From positions 1 to 7,414 of the forward strand of contig JAUCGN010000082.1 of NCBI GenBank assembly GCA_030378125.1: a stretch of DNA of 7,414 nt, read 5' to 3'. The notes under the pieces are model-generated. The model was not told where the DNA came from, searched no databases, and saw only the letters and a program-made list of their open reading frames with translations. Shown here piece by piece: positions 1-5,591 of the stretch. A program made the position numbers and the translations under genes. Position 1 is the first letter of the stretch, and every line of letters starts with the position of its first letter. The DNA comes from Thiotrichales bacterium HSG1 (lineage in GTDB: Bacteria > Pseudomonadota > Gammaproteobacteria > Beggiatoales > Beggiatoaceae).

Positions 1-158
1 TCCACTATCGTAATCATGGTTCTGCTTATGGACGAGTGTTGATAGGTATTCAGGTCCCAGAAGCTCAATTAAATGAGTTTCAACATTTTTTAGACGATAT
101 TGGCTATCAATATTGGAATGAAAATGACAATCCTGCTTACCATTTATTTCTGAGCTAA
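1..158 (+). CDS. ilvA: Threonine dehydratase, biosynthetic (IlvA), C-terminal end only
   Basis: This is the last part of a gene that begins before the window. The reading frame starts at base 3 and gives 51 residues before TAA at 156-158. The peptide contains [15 protein letters not shown], then a helix-like stretch and [18 protein letters not shown]. This matches the second ACT-like regulatory subdomain that ends biosynthetic threonine deaminases (NPAY-LFL terminus). The family converts threonine to 2-oxobutanoate plus ammonia, the first step of isoleucine synthesis, and the C-terminal domain binds isoleucine for feedback inhibition. The catalytic PLP domain lies outside the window, so activity cannot be judged. 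hisD starts 14 bases downstream on the same strand, so the two are probably cotranscribed. The gene name rests on recognising a short terminal segment. Confidence 0.85.
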   Translation, partial: HYRNHGSAYGRVLIGIQVPEAQLNEFQHFLDDIGYQYWNENDNPAYHLFLS

Positions 159-172
159 ATTCAACTAAAACA

Positions 173-1462
173 ATGTTAAACATACTTCAACTGACCACTT
201 CAGATACTAACTTTTGGACAAAATTGGACAGCCTGTTAGATTGGGACGCTACCACAGATGTTAAGATTTTACAAACGGTGCGTGAAATCTTACAAAATGT
301 TAAACGTAATGGTGATGATGCTTTACTTGAATATACTAACAAATTTGACCGCCGTCAGTTACAGGAAACAAAAGAATTTATTATTACTCCGGAACATTTG
401 CAACAATCTTCAATAGAACCAGAGCAAAAACTAGCTTTAGAACAAGCTGCTGAGCGAATTAAAAATTATCATCAACATCAACTTCAACAGTCTTGGCAAT
501 ATACTGAACCAGATGGCACTTTACTGGGACAACAGATTACACCGTTGGATAAGGTCGGTTTGTATGTGCCAGGTGGTAAAGCAGCTTACCCTTCTTCAGT
601 GTTAATGAATGCTATACCAGCCAAGGTAGCTGGAGTAAAAGAAATCATCATGGTTGTACCTGCTCCAGATAACATATTGAATGATATGGTATTAGCAGCA
701 GCCAATATAGCCGGAGTTGATAAAATATTTACTATCGGTGGAGCCCAAGCAGTTGCGGCACTGGCTTATGGAACTAAAACCATTCCCAAAGTTGACAAAA
801 TAGTAGGACCGGGTAATGCTTATGTTGCAAATGCTAAAAGCATGGTATTTGGTACAGTTGGTATAGATATGATTGCCGGTCCTTCAGAAATTTTAATAAT
901 CTGTGATGGAAAGACTGATCCAGATTGGATTGCCATGGACCTGTTTTCTCAAGCTGAACATGATGAAAATGCAAGAGCCATTTTAATCAGTCCAAATGCC
1001 AATTTTTTAAAACAAGTCCAAACCAGCATAAACCGGTTAATTACTGAGATGCCGAGGGCAGATATTATTAAAAGTTCTTTGACTCAACATGGAGTTATGA
1101 TTCAGGTTAAAGATATAGACGAAGCTATTGAAGTGGCTAATTTTATAGCTCCTGAGCATTTAGAATTATCCATAACCGCTCCGGAACAACAGGCAACAAA
1201 AATAAAACATGCTGGTGCTATCTTCATGGGGCGTTACACTGCTGAAGCTTTGGGAGACTACTGTGCTGGTCCTAACCATGTATTACCAACTTCTCGTACT
1301 GCTAGGTTCTCTTCACCATTAGGTGTATATGATTTTCAAAAACGTTCTTCGTTAATCATGTGTTCTAAATTAGGAGCAAGCAGATTAGGACAAACAGCTT
1401 CCATACTTGCTCATGGAGAGGGTTTAACTGCTCATGCTCGTTCGGCAGAATACAGAATATAA
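173..1462 (+). CDS. hisD: Histidinol dehydrogenase
   Basis: HisD oxidises L-histidinol through histidinal to histidine with two NAD+, the last step of histidine synthesis, as a cytosolic zinc enzyme. The 429 residues are close to the E. coli length (about 434) and collinear with it from the N-terminal helices onward. Zinc ligands are visible: Gln260 and His263 in [10 protein letters not shown], Asp362 in GDYCAGPNH, and His421 in the C-terminal TAHARSAEY. The catalytic pair Glu328-His329 is in APEHLEL. Nucleotide-binding segments [14 protein letters not shown] (129-142) and [12 protein letters not shown] (211-222) are intact. The ATG at 173 gives the normal family N-terminus, but no purine-rich ribosome binding site precedes it (ctaaattcaactaaaaca). 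Together with the 14-base gap from ilvA this suggests translational coupling or a weak start. No other his gene is visible, so hisD stands apart from a compact his operon here. Confidence 0.97.
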   Translation: MLNILQLTTSDTNFWTKLDSLLDWDATTDVKILQTVREILQNVKRNGDDALLEYTNKFDRRQLQETKEFIITPEHLQQSSIEPEQKLALEQAAERIKNYHQHQLQQSWQYTEPDGTLLGQQITPLDKVGLYVPGGKAAYPSSVLMNAIPAKVAGVKEIIMVVPAPDNILNDMVLAAANIAGVDKIFTIGGAQAVAALAYGTKTIPKVDKIVGPGNAYVANAKSMVFGTVGIDMIAGPSEILIICDGKTDPDWIAMDLFSQAEHDENARAILISPNANFLKQVQTSINRLITEMPRADIIKSSLTQHGVMIQVKDIDEAIEVANFIAPEHLELSITAPEQQATKIKHAGAIFMGRYTAEALGDYCAGPNHVLPTSRTARFSSPLGVYDFQKRSSLIMCSKLGASRLGQTASILAHGEGLTAHARSAEYRI

Positions 1463-1486
1463 TAAAATTAAGCCATATAGCTTTTC

Positions 1487-1521
1487 AGATAAATATTTTG
1501 TCAAAAGTTAGAGATTTATCT
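1487..1521. repeat. Inverted repeat after hisD
   Basis: Eight-base arms AGATAAAT (1487-1494) and ATTTATCT (1514-1521) are perfectly complementary across a 19-base loop. The stem is entirely AT except for one pair per arm and lacks a following T-run, so it is a poor intrinsic terminator. A shorter AAGC/GCTT stem with a few T residues (1470-1485) lies just after the hisD stop and is equally weak. Either could help end the hisD transcript or could be chance in AT-rich DNA. Confidence 0.25.
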
Positions 1522-1540
1522 TTCCAAACTTAAAGGTTTA

Positions 1541-1575
1541 GTCTCCTATTTTCTGAAATACCATATTATAAAGAT
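1541..1575 (+). promoter_or_regulatory. Shared operator-promoter element, copy 1 (upstream of the PLP enzyme gene)
   Basis: Bases 1543-1572 match 3885-3914 upstream of icd at 28 of 30 positions, with the first 19 (CTCCTATTTTCTGAAATAC) identical. Inside is the palindrome TATTT-TCTG-AAATA (1547-1560). Three bases later is TATTAT (1564-1569), a good -10 hexamer with TATAAT at the same place in the other copy. The position about 17 bases further upstream has no recognisable TTGACA-like -35 box, which suggests activator dependence or another recognition mode. The predicted transcript would begin near 1576, leaving a leader of about 50 bases before the ATG at 1629. That the element is conserved is directly visible; that it is a regulated promoter is inferred. 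Confidence 0.55.
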
Positions 1576-1628
1576 ATTTACACATTTCCTTAAAATTTTT
1601 ACAATTTAACCACAGGTGTACTTAATCA

Positions 1629-2537
1629 ATGCATTCTTTCTCTATAGAACAACTTCTCCAAACTGTACCAATAGCCAAATTCAAGCAATTTAAAGATAAT
1701 AACGTATACACAATGTTAGAAAAATTTAACTTGTGTGGAAGCATAAAGGTAAAACCAGTATATTGGATGCTTAAAAAAGCTATGGAACGTGAAGTTCTCC
1801 TAAAAGGACAGAAAATCCTTGAAGCATCAAGTGGTAATACAGCCATAGCATTATCTTATATGGGTAACATATTTGGTTTCCCAGTTGTGCTAATAGTTCC
1901 AGCCGAAACTGGAAGCTGCAAGAAGAAACTTATGCGTTCGTATGGTGCTGAATTGATAGAGGTTGATGGTATTACTGATGATTGTATAGATTTGAGAAAT
2001 GATATGGTTGAAAGACACCCAAATAAGTATTTTGTTCCAGATCAGTTTAACAATGAAGACAATATGGACGCACATTATCATCTTACTGCACCATATATAG
2101 CTGAAAAAATTGGTAAAATAGATTTTTTTGTTGCTGGTCTTGGAACTACAGGAACTATTTTGGGAACCGGAAAATACTTAAAAGAACATTACCCAGATGT
2201 AAAAATTATTGGAATTAATCCTCTCGATAGAGTTGAAGGAATTAAAAATTATAATTGTGTCCGTAATATTGGAAAATTTTATGAGAAATACAATTACATT
2301 ATTGATGAAATAATAAATGTACGATTTGATGAGGACGTGCCAAAAGGCATTAATGACTATTTATCAGAAGGATATTTCACAGGTATTTCATCTGGAGCTA
2401 TCCTTTCTGGAACCAAGAAATATTTATCTGGAAAGAGTGGATTATCAGGAGTAATTGTATCACCTGATGGTGGAGATTATTATTTTTCTGAGATTTTTCC
2501 CTTACTAGAACCAACGATGATAAAGGGATGTGAATAG
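1629..2537 (+). CDS. PLP-dependent cysteine synthase / CysM-like enzyme, divergent
   Basis: This is a fold type II PLP enzyme of the cysteine synthase / cystathionine beta-synthase family. At 302 residues it is close to E. coli CysM (about 303). Landmarks in order: the PLP lysine is most likely Lys40 in CGSIK; the substrate loop is SSGNT (67-71), where the family usually has TSGNT; the phosphate-binding loop is GTTGT (172-176); GISSGA is at 252-257; and PDGGDYYFS is at 279-287. The last has Asp280 where CysK has the Ser that contacts the PLP ring, as in CysM-type enzymes. The N-terminal GNTPL motif is degenerate (QTVPIAKF). The family replaces a beta-leaving group (acetyl or phospho) on serine with a nucleophile such as sulfide, but related enzymes make diaminopropionate-type products, so the substrate is open. 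AGGTG at 1614-1618 lies 10 bases before the ATG. Glycine codons are mostly GGA (about 18 of 28 by eye), whereas icd favours GGT, a hint of separate origin. It has its own promoter-like element and no partner gene nearby. Confidence 0.85.
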   Translation: MHSFSIEQLLQTVPIAKFKQFKDNNVYTMLEKFNLCGSIKVKPVYWMLKKAMEREVLLKGQKILEASSGNTAIALSYMGNIFGFPVVLIVPAETGSCKKKLMRSYGAELIEVDGITDDCIDLRNDMVERHPNKYFVPDQFNNEDNMDAHYHLTAPYIAEKIGKIDFFVAGLGTTGTILGTGKYLKEHYPDVKIIGINPLDRVEGIKNYNCVRNIGKFYEKYNYIIDEIINVRFDEDVPKGINDYLSEGYFTGISSGAILSGTKKYLSGKSGLSGVIVSPDGGDYYFSEIFPLLEPTMIKGCE

Positions 2538-2576
2538 GAAATTTATAAATCTTTAATTGTTTACAACTTGAAAATT

Positions 2577-2596
2577 TAATAACAATTCTGTTATTA
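2577..2596. terminator. Small hairpin after the PLP enzyme gene, possible weak terminator
   Basis: Perfect eight-base arms TAATAACA and TGTTATTA enclose a four-base loop, 39 bases after the stop codon. There are only two GC pairs and no T-run behind it, so intrinsic termination would be weak. It could equally be an operator for the following gene or chance. Confidence 0.25.
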
Positions 2597-2627
2597 TTAA
2601 CAACTGGTAGGAAGATATGGATTTATC

Positions 2628-2657
2628 TTGACTTAATATCTTAATTGCGGCGATAAA
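2628..2657 (+). promoter_or_regulatory. Possible promoter for the membrane/TPR-like gene
   Basis: TTGACT (2628-2633) is followed after 18 bases by GATAAA (2652-2657), a moderate fit to sigma70 hexamers. The start would be near 2664, about 48 bases before the ATG at 2712. TATACT at 2682-2687 is an alternative -10 but lacks a clear -35. The 174-base gap between the genes also holds AAGATA/TATCTT arms (2612-2629) overlapping the proposed -35. In such AT-rich sequence this is suggestive only. Confidence 0.3.
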
Positions 2658-2711
2658 TGGCAGTTTATTTGCTTAATTTATTATACTCCATTTATTAATA
2701 AAACTTGTATT

Positions 2712-3707
2712 ATGACCATATATTCAAGAAGATTGAAACTGCAATACTTGCACCAGACCATAAGCAAATCACATGCAATAAAAATTTATGATCCAGTGTT
2801 AAAATGGGATATATTTCCCAAACTTGTGCGTGTTACTTTATTGTCGATAGCCATTTTCATAACAGTATTTTCTTTCAACTGGTACTATGTTGACACCGGG
2901 CGATTGTTAGATTTTGTTGTTGTGCAAACGCTTGAAGACAAAGTGTTCCCCCGTTCTAAGGAAAATTATTTGATAAGCAAAGATTATACTACTGATGAGA
3001 AAAAATCATATGATTTAGATAATTTTCATCGTGTAAGATTTGTTTCTATCTCTAGTGATTCTGCATTGAAAAATGATGATAAACCTAAAAAATATTTTTC
3101 TAAAATTAACGAACCAACATTCCAAGTATCGCAGCAAAAACTACGAAAACCTAAGTTAATTAAGAAGGTTATATCAGTTTTGCCAAAAAATTCCAACTTA
3201 CAACAATGTGAGCAACATCTTAATGCCAATCGCTTAACGACTGGTAAACCGGGTAATGCTCTTGATTGTTATAAACGGATATTGTTACTTGATCCTACTA
3301 ATGTCAAGGCAAAAGTAGGATTGACAGAAATTGAGAGACGTTATAAAAATTGGGCAAAAACAGCTATCAATAAGGGAAACTTTAAAAAAGCACGGGGATA
3401 TATCAAACGCTTACGAAAAGTCAATCCTAAATCAGCAACTTTGTCTAAATTAAAACGTCTATTGATACATTCCCAAACATTAGTGAAGAAAACTCCTAAA
3501 CCACAACATAAATTACCACCTTCTTCTAAAAAGAAAGTCACCAAACGGTCGTCGCATAATACTACCAAGAAGGTATCAAAGAAAGTGTCAAATAAGGGAG
3601 CAAATAAGGTATCAAAACGCTGTGGTGATATATTTTCTCAAGAATCATTAGGTGTAAGAACTTTAACTGATGGACAAAAACGATTTAAGGGAAAATATTG
3701 TGAATGA
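2712..3707 (+). CDS. Unrecognised membrane-anchored protein with TPR-like repeats and Lys-rich region
   Basis: I do not recognise a named family for this 331-residue protein. The N-terminus is basic and followed by one hydrophobic segment at about 39-59 (LVRVTLLSIAIFITVFSF), so it is probably a single-pass inner membrane protein. Residues 61-160 look poorly ordered and charged. Residues 162-250 resemble two TPR-type helix pairs: one contains NALDCYKRILLLDPTN, the other GNFKKARGYIKRLRKVNPKS, each ending in the typical (D/N)P turn. Residues 259-303 are very rich in Lys and Ser with degenerate KKVSK-like units. A C-terminal tail runs from Cys304 to Cys330 with SLGVRTLTDGQKRF between them; the paired cysteines could form a disulfide if exported. 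The ATG at 2712 is the only Met codon in the frame, and no convincing ribosome binding site precedes it. A periplasmic scaffold or envelope role is possible, but nothing in the neighbours fixes it. Confidence 0.75.
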   Translation: MTIYSRRLKLQYLHQTISKSHAIKIYDPVLKWDIFPKLVRVTLLSIAIFITVFSFNWYYVDTGRLLDFVVVQTLEDKVFPRSKENYLISKDYTTDEKKSYDLDNFHRVRFVSISSDSALKNDDKPKKYFSKINEPTFQVSQQKLRKPKLIKKVISVLPKNSNLQQCEQHLNANRLTTGKPGNALDCYKRILLLDPTNVKAKVGLTEIERRYKNWAKTAINKGNFKKARGYIKRLRKVNPKSATLSKLKRLLIHSQTLVKKTPKPQHKLPPSSKKKVTKRSSHNTTKKVSKKVSNKGANKVSKRCGDIFSQESLGVRTLTDGQKRFKGKYCE

Positions 3708-3737
3708 TATTAAGTATTAAAATATAAATTATCGAAT

Positions 3738-3795
3738 ATTTTAGAGTTCAAACATCCAGTTTTTATCATTACCAAACATGTTTGGACTCCAAAAT
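3738..3795. repeat. Long inverted repeat with nested palindrome
   Basis: The arms 3738-3755 and 3778-3795 can form a stem of 18 positions with one mismatch (A3743/C3790) and one G-T wobble (T3748/G3785), closing a 22-base loop. The inner 12 positions (GAGTTCAAACAT with ATGTTTGGACTC) carry the GC pairs. The right arm also overlaps a perfect 14-base palindrome CCAAACATGTTTGG (3772-3785), an alternative fold. The repeat lies 30 bases after the previous stop codon. No T-run follows on either strand, so a classic intrinsic terminator is unlikely. It could be a processing or stability hairpin, a dispersed palindromic repeat, or a binding site. Confidence 0.6.
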
Positions 3796-3833
3796 TTCAT
3801 TAGACCAATGTGTTACCTCTACAGCTTTCCAAA

Positions 3834-3873
3834 CCAAAGTATTCAAAACTGAAGTTTTTTGAAAAAATTTTGG
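3834..3873. repeat. AT-rich interrupted hairpin just upstream of the icd promoter element
   Basis: CCAAA (3834-3838) pairs with TTTGG (3869-3873), and inside it TTCAAAA (3842-3848) pairs with TTTTGAA (3857-3863) around an eight-base loop, with a 3-by-5 internal loop between. It ends 11 bases before the shared operator-promoter element. It may be a regulatory or terminator-like structure, but AT-rich pairing of this kind also occurs by chance. Confidence 0.3.
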
Positions 3874-3881
3874 TCTCGAAT

Positions 3882-3916
3882 GTACTCCTATTTTCTGAAA
3901 TACTATATAATAAAAG
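3882..3916 (+). promoter_or_regulatory. Shared operator-promoter element, copy 2 (upstream of icd)
   Basis: Bases 3885-3914 match 1543-1572 at 28 of 30 positions. The palindrome TATTT-TCTG-AAATA is at 3889-3902 and a perfect TATAAT -10 hexamer is at 3906-3911. As in the other copy, no good -35 hexamer is present. Transcription would begin near 3918, giving a leader of about 65 bases before the ATG at 3984. The two differences fall outside the palindrome, and one of them makes this -10 the stronger. Confidence 0.6.
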
Positions 3917-3926
3917 TTTGAAAAAA

Positions 3927-3950
3927 TCAGGTTGACGAATTGTAGCCTGA
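3927..3950 (+). promoter_or_regulatory. Hairpin in the icd leader
   Basis: TCAGGTT (3927-3933) pairs with AGCCTGA (3944-3950), seven pairs including one G-U, around a 10-base loop. A short T-run (3960-3964) follows after nine unpaired bases, too far away for a standard terminator. It sits within the predicted leader between the -10 and the start codon, so it could affect message stability or translation. Copy 1 of the promoter element has no equivalent. Confidence 0.3.
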
Positions 3951-3983
3951 CATTCCTTGTTTTTAATAATGGTTAGGACAATT

Positions 3984-5222
3984 ATGTCTATAAAATTACC
4001 AAATAACGGTACCAAAATTTCTGTACAAAATAATCGTTTAAATGTTCCGGATAATCCAATTTTAGGCTATATTGAAGGTGATGGTATCGGCCCAGATATA
4101 ACCAAAGCTTGTCTACGAATTTGGGATGCTGCTGTTGTTAAAGCCTATAACGGTAAACGAAAAATCTATTGGGCTGAACTGTTTATGGGAGAAAAAGCTA
4201 GTAAAAAATATGCTGGTGATTATTTTCCATCAGAAACCATTCAGGCATTACAAGATTTAGTGGTATCCATCAAAGGGCCATTGACAACTCCGGTTGGTGG
4301 TGGTTTTCGTTCTTTAAACGTATCACTAAGGCAAACTTTGGACTTGTATGCCTGTGTTCGTCCATTACGTTATTATAGCGGAGTCCCTTCGCCAATGTCA
4401 TGCCCAGAATTGGTTGATGTAATTTTATTTCGTGAAAATACTGAAGATGTTTATGCTGGCATTGAATATCAATCAGGTTCTCCAGAGATGAAAAAGGTGG
4501 AGACCTTCCTTAAACAAGAAATGGGAGCTAATTTTTTTGCTGATAGTGGAATTGGAATTAAACCAATAAGCCCATTTGGAAGTAAGCGTCTAGTACGCAA
4601 AGCAATAAGATATGCCATTGATAATAACAAAAAAAATGTTACTTTAGTACATAAAGGCAACATTATGAAATTTACCGAAGGTGCTTTTCGTAATTGGGGT
4701 TATGAACTGGCTAAAGAAGAGTTTGCAGATAAAACTATTACAGAAGAAGAATTATATAGCAAATATGATGGTAAACAACCACAAGGTAAAGTGGTAATTA
4801 AAGATCGTATTGCTGACATTATGTTTCAATTAATGTTATTGCGTCCCACTGAATTTGATGTTATTGCAACTACTAATTTAAATGGTGATTATCTATCTGA
4901 CGCAATTGCGGCCCAAGTTGGTGGTATGGGAATCGCTCCGGGGAGCAATATGAGTGATCACATAGCCGTATTTGAAGCTACTCATGGTACTGCACCTAAA
5001 TATGCTAACTTGGATAAGGTAAATCCCGGTTCTCTACTATTTAGTGGAGTTAATATGTTGGAATATATTGGTTGGCAAAAAGCAGCCGATTTAATTAGTG
5101 AAGCATATCCTAAAGTAATCGGTAAAAAAATTGTTACTTATGATTTTGCTAGACAGATGAAAGGAGCTGTTGAGGCTTCTACCAGTGAATTTGCAGATGC
5201 TTTAATTGGTGAAATTGGTTAA
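3984..5222 (+). CDS. icd: Isocitrate dehydrogenase, NADP-dependent
   Basis: Icd decarboxylates isocitrate to 2-oxoglutarate with NADP+ and a divalent metal in the TCA cycle, as a cytosolic homodimer. I chose ATG 3984 (412 residues; E. coli has 416) because AGGA at 3975-3978 lies five bases upstream and the protein then begins [15 protein letters not shown], collinear with E. coli. A TTG at 3957 or an ATG at 3969 would add nine or five residues with no support. Substrate residues are all present: Ser110 and Asn112 in [10 protein letters not shown], Arg116, Arg126, Arg150, Tyr157 and Lys224. Metal ligands are Asp274, Asp302 and Asp306. NADP-selective residues His334, Lys339 and Tyr340 (HGTAPKY), plus Tyr386 and Arg390 (YDFARQM), indicate NADP rather than NAD use. 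Ser110 corresponds to the serine phosphorylated by AceK in enteric bacteria, so that control is possible. The gene has its own promoter element. Confidence 0.97.
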   Translation: MSIKLPNNGTKISVQNNRLNVPDNPILGYIEGDGIGPDITKACLRIWDAAVVKAYNGKRKIYWAELFMGEKASKKYAGDYFPSETIQALQDLVVSIKGPLTTPVGGGFRSLNVSLRQTLDLYACVRPLRYYSGVPSPMSCPELVDVILFRENTEDVYAGIEYQSGSPEMKKVETFLKQEMGANFFADSGIGIKPISPFGSKRLVRKAIRYAIDNNKKNVTLVHKGNIMKFTEGAFRNWGYELAKEEFADKTITEEELYSKYDGKQPQGKVVIKDRIADIMFQLMLLRPTEFDVIATTNLNGDYLSDAIAAQVGGMGIAPGSNMSDHIAVFEATHGTAPKYANLDKVNPGSLLFSGVNMLEYIGWQKAADLISEAYPKVIGKKIVTYDFARQMKGAVEASTSEFADALIGEIG

Positions 5223-5249
5223 ATCTGCTAAAATAATTTTTCTTATCAC

Positions 5250-5277
5250 TTGACATATCAACCTTATTTGATACAAT
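5250..5277 (+). promoter_or_regulatory. Sigma70-type promoter of the tRNA cluster
   Basis: A perfect TTGACA (5250-5255) is followed after 16 bases by TACAAT (5272-5277), the strongest promoter match in the window. Transcription would start near 5284, about 16 bases before the first tRNA. It lies 27 bases after the icd stop codon, so the tRNAs do not depend on icd transcription. Confidence 0.8.
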
Positions 5278-5299
5278 CAGTGGGAGTTGTTCATTCAAT

Positions 5300-5375
<76 letters not shown>

Positions 5376-5377
5376 AT

Positions 5378-5448
5378 GGCTGAATGGCAGAGTGGTTATG
5401 CACCGGTTTGCAAAACCGTGGAGGTCGGTTCAATTCCGGCTTCAGCCT
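5378..5448 (+). tRNA. tRNA-Cys (GCA), no encoded CCA
   Basis: The acceptor arms GGCTGAA (5378-5384) and TTCAGCC (5441-5447) pair perfectly and the discriminator is T5448, the base expected for tRNA-Cys. The anticodon GCA is at 5410-5412 in loop TTGCAAA. Pair 27-43 is a C-U mismatch; the rest of the anticodon stem is paired. The T arm has loop TTCAATT with one G-U pair. Unlike both neighbours the 3' end reads TTA rather than CCA, so CCA must be added by the nucleotidyltransferase. It is the counterpart of cysT in the E. coli cluster. Confidence 0.95.
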
Positions 5449-5454
5449 TATTAG

Positions 5455-5542
5455 GCCCGGGTGGCGGAATTTGGTAGACGCAAGGGACTTAAAATCCCTC
5501 GATGGTAACATCGTGCCGGTTCAAGTCCGGCCTCGGGTACCA
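5455..5542 (+). tRNA. tRNA-Leu (UAA)
   Basis: An 88-base class II tRNA. The acceptor arms are GCCCGGG and CTCGGGT (two G-U pairs), with discriminator A5539 as expected for leucine and CCA encoded at 5540-5542. The anticodon stem AGGGA/TCCCT holds loop CTTAAAA with anticodon TAA at 5490-5492. The long variable arm CGATG-GTAA-CATCG (5500-5513) is typical of tRNA-Leu. It begins six bases after tRNA-Cys and is the counterpart of leuZ. No clear terminator follows before the next gene. Confidence 0.97.
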
Positions 5543-5591
5543 TATTGTTTTCTCAGATTGAGTTCGGCAGACAGTTTTGATAGAATCTAAG

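Noticed and set aside
1622..2081. Minus-strand open frames opposite the PLP enzyme gene
   Set aside because: The + strand frame has clear family motifs, and the opposite frames show no domain or start signal.
3528..3620. Lysine-rich repeats of the 331-residue protein as a tandem DNA repeat
   Set aside because: The KKVSK-like units are degenerate in both spacing and nucleotide sequence. They are better described as biased protein composition than as a DNA repeat array.
3026..4015. Minus-strand open frames opposite the membrane/TPR-like gene and the icd leader
   Set aside because: They are short, have no recognisable motifs, and overlap better supported coding sequence or promoter structure.
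4469..4663. Minus-strand open frame inside icd
   Set aside because: It lies wholly within a confidently identified gene with all catalytic residues.
5558..5586. TTGAGT-N17-TAGAAT as a dedicated promoter for the ExeA-like gene
   Set aside because: The transcript would begin at about the chosen ATG, requiring leaderless translation. The -35 is only partly matching and AT-rich chance matches are frequent.
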